Shown here piece by piece: positions 46,371 through 56,498 of a stretch of 64,000 bases of DNA. The stretch is from Salvia splendens (Eukaryota > Streptophyta > Magnoliopsida > Lamiales > Lamiaceae). Made by a program: the position numbers and the translations under genes. The stretch is from assembly GCF_004379255.2 (NCBI RefSeq), contig NC_056035.1, forward strand, positions 33,247,208 through 33,311,207, read 5' to 3'. Under the pieces are notes generated by a model. It was not told the DNA's origin. It ran no database searches and saw only the letters and a list, made by a program, of their open reading frames with translations. How positions within the stretch are numbered: the first letter of the stretch is position 1; each line of letters begins with the position of its first letter.

Positions 46371-47579
46371 ACCTCAACCTCATGTTATTTAACGTGTTCA
46401 CCTTTGCTACCTTCATCTCCATCTTCTACCTCAATCTCATCTTCATCTTCGCATTCATGGACATCTCCTTGTCCAATAACTCCATCGACTGCATCATTCT
46501 CTTCAACCTCCACAACAACAGCTTCTGCTTGGTCTGCACTACATGATGCAAATGCATCCATCAAATTCTTACTTGCTGCATCCTCTTCCCTCTTCCATTC
46601 GCGACGTTTGTCTTCTAAGCTTTTGGTCAAATACTCTTCAAACTCGATATCCCTGGGGTACCACTCAAGCATCAATAATGGTGCCGATGGTTTCCTCTGC
46701 TCCTCGTGCTGATGTTTCTTCCTTTTCGGATTACTCTTACTCTTCGGCGCAATTGGGTCCGGTTCGTCAAGCTCTTCAATGACCACAGTGGTTTTTTTAC
46801 AAGCGTTCACAAATTTTAGAAGCTCCTCCGCTTCTTGAGCAAGGCGGCCGCCTCTGTCAGCTCCACGAGATAAATGTGAACAAGCTTTGTGCTAGTAGCC
46901 GCGACTTTGAGAAAAGGGGCCAGATGTGGATCGTCCGTAATGGGAAGCAATGGACCTCCTATGTCCACGCCCATACAACCATAACTGTACATTGGATGAA
47001 CGTAATAGAACTCACAGATGGTTTTCCTATTGTACCCCAACCGCAACACCATTGCGGAAAGATCTAAGAGCTCGAATTGGCGAATCCAGCAATAGTCGAA
47101 GAATGTCAATTGCCCCCCAACATACTTCTTCTGTCCATTGATTTCGAAGATTGACCCTCCGTGATGAAAAGCGACGGAAAACATCCCGACATGGTCCCCT
47201 GTTAGGGGTTTGTATAGAATTAGAAAACTTTCAAATTTAAACCAAACAATTTCACATATAAAGTCCTAATTTTTCAAACGTGACGACATCAAAACAATTT
47301 CACAAAACAACCAATTTTCGGAGCCCTAAATCACAGTCAAAATCGCTTGCTTGGAATTTTAAATTTGAACTTACTATATTCGTCTTCCGGAACAAAGAAA
47401 TCCAGCCGAGGATCGCGAATGCTCCACGTTTCTGGGTCTACGTCGATTATCTCCGGTCGACCCCTTCTACCGTATCCAGGTGATGCCGGAGGTGATGGTG
47501 ACGCAGAAGATGGTGTTGGCGGCTTCTTTTTGCCCCTTGAAGAACTACGGCCGGAACTTCGTCTCCGTTTTGGAGGCAT
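46370..47579 (-). pseudogene. MULE transposase N-terminal half
   Basis: Exon 1 starts at ATG 47579 (MPPKRRRSSGRSSSRGKKK, basic), or ATG 47654 in the same frame, and ends at a GT donor after 47375. Exon 2 resumes at 47198 (DHVGMFSVAFHHGGSIF). It encodes the PB1-like MuDR N-terminal domain (KKYVGGQLTFFDYCWI, YYVHPMYSYGCMGVD). A missing base near 46843 shifts the frame from EAAALL to the acidic linker (NACKKTTVVIEELDEPDP, VEVEENDAVDG), which ends at a TAA at 46385-46387. Together with 45180-46211 it is one gene with the catalytic core deleted. Confidence 0.75.
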
Positions 47580-47911
47580 TGATGAAAATGTCGTGAAAGG
47601 CAGCGGCGTTTTCCGAGAATTAGTAGAAAATTGTGGTGAGATACGGTTATCCAAACGAAAATGATGCAGTTAAAGTGGATTGGAGGGAAAAATGAAAGAG
47701 AAACTACCGCCTAATTGTTTTGGCGAAATGACTACAAAATTGGAAATTACAATGCAGGTCCGAGGGTTTGAAAATAATAGGGGACAAGAACCATGCTTTG
47801 CAGTCACATCAAATCTTTTCGCAGGTCCCATCAACAGTCCATGCAGCAGTGGCGGCCATACAAAAGGCCGGTTTTGCCCTTCCAAGCCCTGAGGGTATTA
47901 TGGTCCGAAAA

Positions 47912-48020
47912 TACACGATTTGTGATTACATATTTTGTTAGATCCCTCTGGTGGGATTTTTAAAAGTTAGGGGCCTCTGCCGTTACACAGCGAAAAGTTA
48001 GGGTCATTTGGTGCAGTTCA
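47912..48020 (-). repeat. Right terminal inverted repeat of the MULE
   Basis: Reverse complement of 43416-43525 with few differences; the outermost base on this side is at 48020. Confidence 0.88.
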
Positions 48021-48898
48021 TCTAAAGGGAAATTTGGAGTAAGAGTATTCACCGGAACTGTATTATTGATATATTATTGCAACCATCCTCCATCGCATTC
48101 TGAATTTAGGTACGCGTGGACAGATTATTACACGAATGATTGAGAAGTTATGATTGGTGAATACTTATTTCAATTTAAATGATTTACTTGACCTTCGATT
48201 GGTTCAAAAATAACCATTGATGTTGATGAGGTGCAGTATGTCTTTCTAGCTAAGGAGCTTCAGAAATCAATTCTAGGCATCAAGAGGCCTGGCTATCAAG
48301 AAGTTCAAAACTAAGAAATCACAAAAAGAAGTATTTTGTCTAATATAAATGATAATTAAAGAGAAGTATATAGGTAAACATTATTTAAAGAGAAGAATGA
48401 GGTGCTCAACAAGTTTAAAGTGTAGTTCAAATAAGTGGAAGTTGAGATGGGTTGCCCATTGTCAAGCACGACATTTACTAGGTAAAGGTTAATATAAAAT
48501 ATCGACCAAAATATTGAGGACACGCTATGTACTTGGTAATACTATTATAAAATAATCGGTCAAAATATCGAGCACCCTACTAGTGTTCATTAAAAATTAC
48601 TCTTTCATTTACTGAGCAATTTTTGTCATCGAAAACTCAATCAAGTTCGTCGGCATCAAAGAGTTGGTTATTTGCCGAGTGTTATTTTGTACTCGGTTAT
48701 TTTCCATCCCAAAATATCCCGAAAAATTGATTATCAACTAAAATGTATGCTCGGTATGTACTCGACAAAAGTTCGATCCTTAATTATAGAGCAAATAGTT
48801 GCTCGCAAAAGCCCATGTTTTTATTTGTAGTGACAGAGGGGGGATAATTTCAAATATCAATATTATTATAATTTATTAGAAAAATCTAAAAATAGCTA
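48021..48898. other. Spacer with a possible CACTA-type terminus
   Basis: No gene. The stretch 48470-48832 has recurring ACTCGGT and AAAATATCGA motifs in both orientations and ends TTTTTATTTGTAGTG (48818-48832), which on the other strand begins CACTACAAATAAAAA, as CACTA transposon ends do. No matching left end was found, so only a fragment may be present. Confidence 0.35.
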
Positions 48899-49175
48899 AC
48901 GGATTGTAGCGCAGTTGGCAGCGCGGAGCTGTGATGACCTTGAGGCCTTAATCCGCAAATCCGGTCGAGCAGAATTAGACGGATTCCGCAAATCCTGTCA
49001 ATCAGACTTTTGGCCTTAATCCGCAAATCTGGTCAAGCAGAATTAGACGGATTCCGCAAATCCGGTCGAGCAGACTTTCGGCCTTAATCCGCAAATCCGG
49101 TCGAGCAAAATTAGACGGATTTCGCCAAAGGAGGATTCGGCACACCTGTGGTCAAACCCAAAAAAATAATTTTAA
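48899..49175 (+). repeat. tRNA-like head with 68-bp tandem repeat (SINE-like?)
   Basis: The left end GGATTGTAGCGCAGTTGGCA holds a perfect RNA polymerase III A-box pattern (TAGCGCAGTTGG fits TRGYNNARNNGG). Two full 68-base units starting GGCCTTAATCCGCAAATC (48944 and 49012) and a partial third (49080-49131) follow; each is itself built of two CCGCAAATCCGGTCGAGCA half-units. The right end carries GTGGTCAAACCC, one base short of a B-box (GGTTCAANNCC), then an A-rich stretch. This could be a tRNA-derived SINE or a tRNA pseudogene expanded between its arms. No intact cloverleaf can be drawn. Confidence 0.5.
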
Positions 49176-49365
49176 TATTCCAAGGTGGTCGCAATTTATT
49201 GTACACAAACAAATACTACCAATAATATCATGATTTCATAAGACGAATATCTTCCTTAGTGGCTCTGCTTTGTCCGTTCAGATAGCGGCGGTGGGTTTCC
49301 TGATCAAACTTGGTTAGAAAATAAAGAGAGATGAGAATGAATGGAGAAATGGCTGTAGGCATTTG

Positions 49366-50105
49366 GCCATCTACAGTGGGGCGGATGATAGCGCGCCCGA
49401 CGCTTAGTCCGCGAACGAAGCGCGGACGATAGGGCATCGTCCGCGCCATGGTCCGCTCACTGTGGGCGACGTGGACGGTGGCGCGGATGATGCAACGCGT
49501 TTTAGTTTTTTTTTATATAAATTCGAAAATTTTGTTATATATATACCCCAGCTTCACTTTTCATTTGTAACTTTTCGATTAACTTTTAAACACTCAAATT
49601 ACGCTATAAAATAGATTCCGGTGGATACTCAAGTCCTAGTAACCCGATGTTTGGAGATGGCGAACGGTGGCCGGGTACACAACCTGGCGAATATCGGTCG
49701 TTCGACGCCAACAAGCAGTACGACCCGGACTTCAGTACGGATTCGTACGCCCTCGATGGCACGAACGTTGTTGGATACGCACAATGCCCTTATGAAGTGT
49801 ACGGATCCGGCAAGAGCCGAATTCCTCCAGAGGTTGATCGATGCGTTGAGCCGGAAGTTGTGGCTTTTGTAGGATAGTTAATTTTTTTTATTTCTAACCC
49901 GTGTAACTTTTTTTTTATAATCAATGAATTTTTTTCCGTTCTTAGTTAATCGTTGTGTTTTTTTAAGTTTGCATTTATATATTTGAAAACATTTAAATTA
50001 ATTAACAAAACAATAGTAAAATGTTTAAGGCGCCCAGATGAAAGGGAAGGAGGATAAAATGCTGACGTGGTTGTGCATAGGGCGGGCTTTAGTGCGCCTA
50101 TGCTC
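49366..50105 (+). mobile_element. Short Harbinger-like element with ORF1 relic
   Basis: Left end GGCCATCTACAGTGGGGC with GC-rich CGGACGATAG-type repeats; right end ...GCGCCTATGCTC followed by TTA. The inverted repeat is weak, so ends are approximate. Inside, after TATATATATA (about 49534), an open frame on the + strand at 49613-49879 reads DSGGYSSPSNPMFGDGERW and GEYRSFDANKQYDPDFS, ending VVAFVG. Its expected start codon is ATA instead of ATG. A second frame ends FLQRLIDALSRKL, like the end of the Myb/SANT ORF at 21968-23440 (VLQTLLMSLQDEL). It looks like an ORF1 with its middle removed. Confidence 0.5.
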
Positions 50106-52790
50106 TTATTACTATTTGTCGAAAATGAACATTCACAGATGCCAGCAAACCTCAAGAGTTCTCATTTAATTTGTCAGTTGACAGCAACTTGTTGCACATG
50201 TTCATAGACCTACTTATTTCTTTTGGGTACCATCAACTTGAGGGGGTATTCCCCCAATAATTACCCCTTTTTTATCTTCTCACAAAATCCAAATATTTAT
50301 CACTCCTACGATTTGACTATGCCACATGCAATTCCACCGTGAAGTCAATTTCAATTCACTGCCAAAATTTCATTTTTGAAAAATAAGTACATTAATACCC
50401 AGCCAAAAAAAAAGTTTATATTGGTACATCGAAAATAATCATCATACACTCCTTTGACATATTTTGCTAGATTGAAGCCGTTGTCCTAATTTTGATTTGA
50501 GTTACTGACACAAATAGCTACAATTTTCGACACGAATACATAAAATTAATGAGTTTTGGTCTTATTTCAATTAGTAATAAATACTCAACCTAAGGAAAAT
50601 TTTCTTTCCTACACCAACAATCAATAATTGCACAAAAATAGTGGCTGCCTCCATAATTGCACGACATTTTCGTTCCTTATTACACAATAACTAATGTAGA
50701 CAAGTCGTTAGCAGCAACGATTTTTATCTTTGCCCTGTCAATATCTCTCAACTCTAATCATCAAAGTAATGACAACGATAACACATGCAAACAATACATT
50801 GATTTGGGATTATAAAATCAAAACGGCCAACAAAAACTAACTTTTAATTCGACTTTAATTATTCCAAACTTTGTCCCCAAACAAGAATCATGTCCACCGA
50901 ATTGATAGCCACTTCACCACAAAACCGGCCCACAATTTCCCCATCTTTGAAGCTAATAATACAACCACATTCAATGGATGCACAAAATAGCTCGAGGACA
51001 TTCGGCAACGTAGTTATCAGCAGACTCAGACGATGATATGTTACGAGCAAGGCATATGATAGAAATGTTTGACGATGCTTTGTTTCAAAAACATAATACC
51101 AATGTACCTACACGTCTGGGTCCCAAAAGTATGCTCTTGCTCCTCCATTTCCTCTACACCGCGTGCTTTACTACTGCACTACCAAAACCTTTATGTTAAC
51201 CAGTCCATTCAAAGAGTTTCGGGTGCTTACACAGTCTTATATTTCCAGCATAAAGCTATTTCACTAGTGCTAATCAGAGAGTAAAAAGGCACAAACAAGT
51301 CTTAAATAGAGAAGATAGCAAATAAGTAAAGTGTCATAGCCAAACCTTTGTTATCGGATGATAAGAGACTAAGAGAGCAACGACTCTGGCATAAGTAAGG
51401 TATGCCACCACACCCCAAAGTTTTTCATCATATAGTCAGGCCAAGTGTGACCTTCTAACATAATCAAGAGAGTGCTAAGAGCCTCTTCTTTAAGACACAT
51501 TTTTTGGCTTGATTCAAGAAAAGCAACCTTGTCAGTTGTAGTAGCCTATCATACTAACTAGGAAGCTTCTCAAGTCGCTGTCTTTCGTGCTCTACTCTAC
51601 ATGTGTTTGGTCATCTTCGTGCAGAATTTTACACCTGTAATTGAAGAAACAATTCAGTCACATTTACTTTAAAAAATCAAAGGCTTCATCAAGCATAAAG
51701 ATAAGCAATGTTTTAACAGAGACAATGGAGGATATTGGTTTCTAAAGTAAAGATTGGCTGGGAAGGCAAAAGGGCAGAAGCTATTGCTAATGGGACCAGA
51801 AACACCAAAAAAGGGAAGTGATAAAAAGCTTTAAAGAAAATAGTGCTAATGAATAGACTAAAAATATTGATGGATGTTTCATAATTTGATGGAACTTTAA
51901 GCTACGTTCCCATAAAGCCAACATCCATAATACTGAAGAAATTTCTCTTTTGATGCAACAATCAATAATGGAGAATATAAAATAGAGGAGATACTACTAT
52001 TAAATTCTATGGAAGCTAATTATATAGGGTAAAATTGGAAATGAGTCGTAACTGTATCTTTCAATTGATAAAGTGGAAGTATCTCAGTTCTATTTTCATT
52101 TACTTGGTACAGGGACATAAGTGTCAGAACCAAAAGGGTATAAACACATAAAATTCCTTCAATCCTAATCACTGACACAAGGTTCCTAATAGCACATCAT
52201 AAAAGACTGCTACACCAATGAAGTTATTGGTCTTGCTTGGTTAGGATAACATGAAACAGACTGGAGGGCGGATTTCACATTTCTTTATCTGTCTAAGACG
52301 AACATCTTCCTCACCTTTTTCTTTAAATTATATTCAAGAAACATTCACCAACATTATTATAAAATTACTTCTCTTTTTCTGATGCATAAATATGAAGGAC
52401 TGCCAACAATGATCAAGCAGAACATCTACTCATACATCCAGAGAGTGCCCAATGGCAATAAAAAGCTTCAATATTAAACTAACTCTAAATAATGGGACAT
52501 GGAATTTTAAAAGAAAGGCTACAAAAATCAAGCTGTACACTTGAATTGACATTTTAACTTATCTAAATCACATAACTTGACTGCTGGCAACCTCTCCTCT
52601 TCCTGCATTTAGAAATAAATCAAGAAGGAAAGAAAACACATAGTCATAGATTAATAACTCACTTCTCCTCCATCACTGCAGAGAGTTGTCAATTTTCCAC
52701 ATCAATCCTCAACGGAAGCAATATACGAATGTAATTTCTTTGACATAAAATGGGAACTGGGATACTTAGATTCTTTAAGCAGGTAAATTA
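50106..52790. other. Intergenic region
   Basis: No credible gene or element recognised in about 2.7 kb of AT-rich sequence. The ORF at 50859-51050 (-) has no motif and no splice context that links it to the gene above. The part just below 52791 should include that gene's 3' untranslated region. Confidence 0.45.
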
Positions 52791-53885
52791 TTACTTTGGT
52801 TTGTCACATAAGGCCACCAGAGATTTTAGCACACCAGGACCTATCTTGTCAGAAAGAGCACCTTTTTCTGAAAGAATTAGTGATTGCTCTTTTACAAAGC
52901 TCTGGAGTTTTTTGGAATCAAAATCAAGGCGTGCTTGATCTCCAATAAGAAAATATAAGAATCCATCAGTAACGCGAAACATGGCAAAATAATTCAAAAA
53001 AAAATTGTGAGGAGACTCTAGTATTATCTGACACTAGAGGAGTGGAAGCTTTGAAGCTAATCCAAGCTCAGTTAAATTAGGACAAACTGATCTATTAGCG
53101 AGCATAGTACATTCAAGGTACATAAATACTCAGTAGCGTTAGTGTGTGTAAACAATAAGTTAGACTTTGGTTATTTGGTATACAGTTATGTAGCTCCAAA
53201 ATGAAAGAGAAAGGCTGAATAGGCATCTGATAGCCCTTAACATTCCAGACAATGATGAAAGGTTAGTTCGTGTTATTCCCAACATCACATCCCATTCACA
53301 TTTTGGCCTTATTGACATTAGGAGATATGTTGATATGGCCAATTATAATATCCGCAACCATATGTATGTATGCGGTAACCTTTTGCTCATACATCACAGA
53401 TTTATAATCCCTATAGTTACTTGCCCTTTGCTTTATGAAATGATGCATCCAAGTAGTAATAACACAATTAAACAATTTTGCAATATAATTACCATTATGA
53501 AACAATTACAATAACCCATCAATCATTTATAGAAAACTCAAATAGATATACCCTACATACCTAACTTGAACCACTCATCATCAAAAAGGGAACTTGGATT
53601 TCCAAGTCAGGTATTCATGTAGCATCTTACAACAAAATAGTATAATCAGAGATCCTCCTATTAGCAATTTTATGGATAAATATTGCAGAAAACATATATT
53701 CTATTTAAACAGAGAAAGAGCTACCTTCTTCCAAAATGGTATGAGCAGCATGAAACGGAATAGTTGCAAAGGTGTCAGTTCCAGGGAACATTAGCAATGT
53801 GCTCTCTCTAGCATTATGATGACCACATGTAACACAAACCTCTTTCACCAGTGGCCTCAATATCCTTCATCAGAGATTCGAAAGG

Positions 53886-53890
53886 TGAAG
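53886..53890. other. Left 5-bp target duplication (TGAAG)
   Basis: TGAAG directly left of the (-) LTR at 53891. The same bases occur at 60401-60405 directly right of the last LTR. Confidence 0.85.
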
Positions 53891-54331
53891 TGATAGGAGT
53901 AAAAAGGCTAACCCTAAAAAATATATAAGCACGAGAGGTGCTTAGAGAAAATAACTCACTCAAATGAACTGTCAATCTGAAATAGGAAATAACTCTCTGC
54001 ACTTTTATTGAAAAGAAAGAGAACAAATACTGAAATATAAATCCTCCGCAGAGGCCTACGGCTACGCCGTCCTAAACTGATCTTCTTCCCCAAGATGCTT
54101 TTCAACGTCTGGGGTCCTCTCTATTTATATGAAAACTAATGCAACAAAATAGGAATAAAAAAGCTGAAATAACAACCTAACAATCTACTGATTTGTCTCC
54201 CCCATATCTCTCCATCGGTTAGCTTGCATAGCTGACCAAGTCAGCCATCATTTGAGGGACTATTCTGCTGACTCATACTTGGCCAAACCACTTCCCTATT
54301 TGTGGGCTTGTACAATCTCCACTTCGTATCA
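53891..54331 (-). repeat. Left LTR of the composite (inverted)
   Basis: On the - strand it runs TGATACGAAGTGG to ACTCCTATCA and is preceded by the polypurine tract TTGAGGGGGAGGCAGT. It is nearly identical (about 97% by eye, plus a ~9-bp indel) to the + LTR at 55029-55461. Confidence 0.88.
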
Positions 54332-54376
54332 ACTGCCTCCCCCTCAAAACAGCCTTGTCCTCAAGGCTAGACAAAT

Positions 54377-55028
54377 TCACAGATAAAGATCAGGTGGTGG
54401 CTCAAACTCAAGCTTGTAGATGTTAATCTGTCGGTGTGGTCGATGCCCTAGTTGATTCCCTGGCTTGTGTGAAGAGGCACCGAATAGAGACCTAGAGAAA
54501 CACAATTCCTTGGCACAATGCTTCATCTGTCGTTCCGACGAAACATGAGATGAGCTGTTGAATTCGAGTACAGGTGATGAGGGCAGGGGAGGTGCTGGTG
54601 GCGCCGAAACAGGCATTTTCAAACCACACTCTGATGTTGTCTCCCCAAGGATTGAAACTTTATGTTCCTTAGGTGGCTGTCCGTTAGAGGCAACAGACAG
54701 TTTGGGGAATGGAACCTCATATGGTGGGTTCTTTGACGCCATGGTTGCTGAAGGATACGGGCTAACAGCTGCTGCTGCGGTAATATTGTTAGTTGTGGGT
54801 GAGATTTTTGGCTATTTTTCGGCAATGCGGACAGCAGCAATAGGGCCTTCACTGCTGTGTTTGGATAACTTCGGAAAGGTCATCAATTGGGAAGCAAGAG
54901 AAGCTCGAAATTCACATATGAAGTCGTCTAACTTAGCACTCAAAACCTCGATTCGATCTGCCGTCTTTTGGGACTGCAGCTTCATCCCTGCTATAGCCTT
55001 CTCCAATCCGTTGAGAGTGTTCACTAAT
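54377..55028 (-). pseudogene. Gag of the left (-) gag-only Gypsy element
   Basis: From the LTR edge at 55028 the - strand reads LVNTLNGLEKAIAGMKLQ, then TADRIEVLSAKLDDFICEFR, the coiled-coil-like N-terminus also seen in the + half (GDSRLDGLEKATEALKR, SKLDALIVEMRAD). A break near 54812 is followed by a Pro/Ser-rich tail (SAPPAPPLPSSPVLEF, PHRQINIYKLEFEPPPDL) ending at 54377, just before the polypurine tract. The start codon is lost at the LTR junction. No pol domain is present. Confidence 0.7.
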
Positions 55029-55461
55029 TGATACGAAGTGGAGATTGTACAAGCACACGAATAGGGAAGTGGTTTGGCCAAGTATGAGTCAACAGAATAG
55101 TCCCTCAAATGATGGCTGACTTGGTCAGCTATGCAAGCTAACCGATGGAGAGATATGGGGGAGACAAATCAGTAGATTGTTAGGTTGTTATTTCAGCTTC
55201 TTTATTCCTATTTTGTTGCATTAGTTTTCATATAAATAGAGAGGACCCCAGACGTTGAAAAGCATCTTGGGGAAGAAAATGACGGCGTAGCCGTAGGCCT
55301 CTGCGGAGGATTTATATTTCAGTATTTGTTCTCTTTCTTTTCAATAAAAGTGCCGAGAGTTATTTCCTATTTCAGATTGACAGTTCATTTGAGTGAGTTA
55401 TTTTCTCCAAGCACCTCTCGTGCTTATATATTTTTGAGGGTTAGCCTTTTTACTCTTAACA
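55029..55461 (+). repeat. Middle LTR of the composite
   Basis: TGATACGAAGTGG to ACTCTTAACA. Its body matches the left (-) LTR, while its last bases (CTCTTAACA) match the right LTR (AACTCTTAACA) rather than the left one (CTCCTATCA). It touches a gag leader on both sides: ATTAGTGAACAC on the left, read on the - strand, and ATTGGTGCGGTGAAC on the right. Confidence 0.85.
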
Positions 55462-56498
55462 ATTGGTGCGGTGAACGATGGTCAACTCTAAGGGAGATTC
55501 ACGCCTAGACGGTTTGGAGAAGGCTACCGAAGCACTCAAACGCCCAGTTCCAGCAGACGGACGAAAGGGTCTCGGCGTTGGAGTCGAAACTAGACGCCTT
55601 GATAGTAGAAATGCGTGCGGATTTCGCTACCCTCAATCACATATCCAAAATACCACCGGAGGACGACGCGTCCTCTGAAAATCGGGAATCGAATTCGGTG
55701 TCAGCCGGCAACAACTCAACATCACCTATGCCGACTTTTGATGGCACTGACGCCCTCGCGTGGCTAGCAAGGGCGGAGCAATATTTTTTTACCTCGGAGA
55801 CTGCGCCCGAGAATCGGGTGGGCGTAGCATGGTGGCCCCGGCAGGCGCAGCCCTTCCTTAGTACCAGCTGCTGCGGAAACGCGTTCCAAATCTCTCGTGG
55901 GCCCAGTTCGCACGGGAGTTAATGAAACGTTTCGGGGATACCGCAGCTATCCTACCCTCCCTACCCAGCGTGACAACACCATTGATGTCCTCTTCCTCTT
56001 CTCCACCTACAACAGCCCTGCAAGAGTTACCAGCTATTAACACGTCAACAAACCACCCTAATCTCGATACCACGACATACAATAGCACCCCACTGCCCCT
56101 GCCCTTGCCAGAACAGCATCCCATTCCACCTCCATTTTATATAACTCTACCATCTCATATCAGACTGCCTACACCAGCAATGGTGATAGCACCATTGCTA
56201 TCCTCTAGCCCGCATACAACTACCAAGCAGGAGAATACTCTACACACCAGCCCACCCAACAGTGCCAAACAGAACTCTGCTGACCTACACACAGCAGCAA
56301 AGTCAGCTGTTGTTTCCAGCTCATTTCCCTTAGCAGCTATGGCGTCAACAAATCCACTTGATGAGTTGCCATTTGCCGCACTGCCGCCTGCACCACCACC
56401 ACAACCTCATCTTCAGGACGTTCTGTTACGTGTGGTTCAACCTTCTGTTGTTGAACCAACTTCTCTGCTGCACTCCAGCCCTCCACCACAATCACAAC

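Larger units (their letters stand above)
43416..48020 (-). mobile_element. Mutator-like element (MULE) with two convergent genes
   Basis: Long terminal inverted repeats: about 110 bases from 43416 (TGAACTGCATCAAATGGCCC) match the reverse complement of the end at 48020 (TGAACTGCACCAAATGACCC) with few differences, as far as the block GGATCTAACAAAATATGTAATCAC. Inside, the - strand carries a decayed MuDR-type transposase (MULE N-terminal, SWIM and zinc-knuckle parts) and the + strand an intact GRF zinc-finger gene. I could not recognise a convincing 9-bp target duplication. The catalytic DDE part is deleted, so the element needs help in trans. Confidence 0.88.

Noticed and set aside
48899..48975. 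A functional tRNA gene
   Set aside because: The D-arm/A-box is good, but no anticodon arm, T-arm or paired acceptor stem can be drawn at the correct spacing.
48944..49131. CRISPR-like array
   Set aside because: Units are directly adjacent with no unique spacers, and the genome is that of a plant.
50859..51050. 63-residue - strand ORF as a last exon of the gene above
   Set aside because: The gene already ends with an in-frame stop at 52791-52793; no splice signal links them.
53540..53600. A - strand reading LGNPSSLFDDEWFK as an extra exon of the PDRG1-like gene
   Set aside because: It looks codon-like and is followed by a GT donor, but no AG acceptor in the right phase precedes it, and exon 2 joins exon 3 in frame without it.
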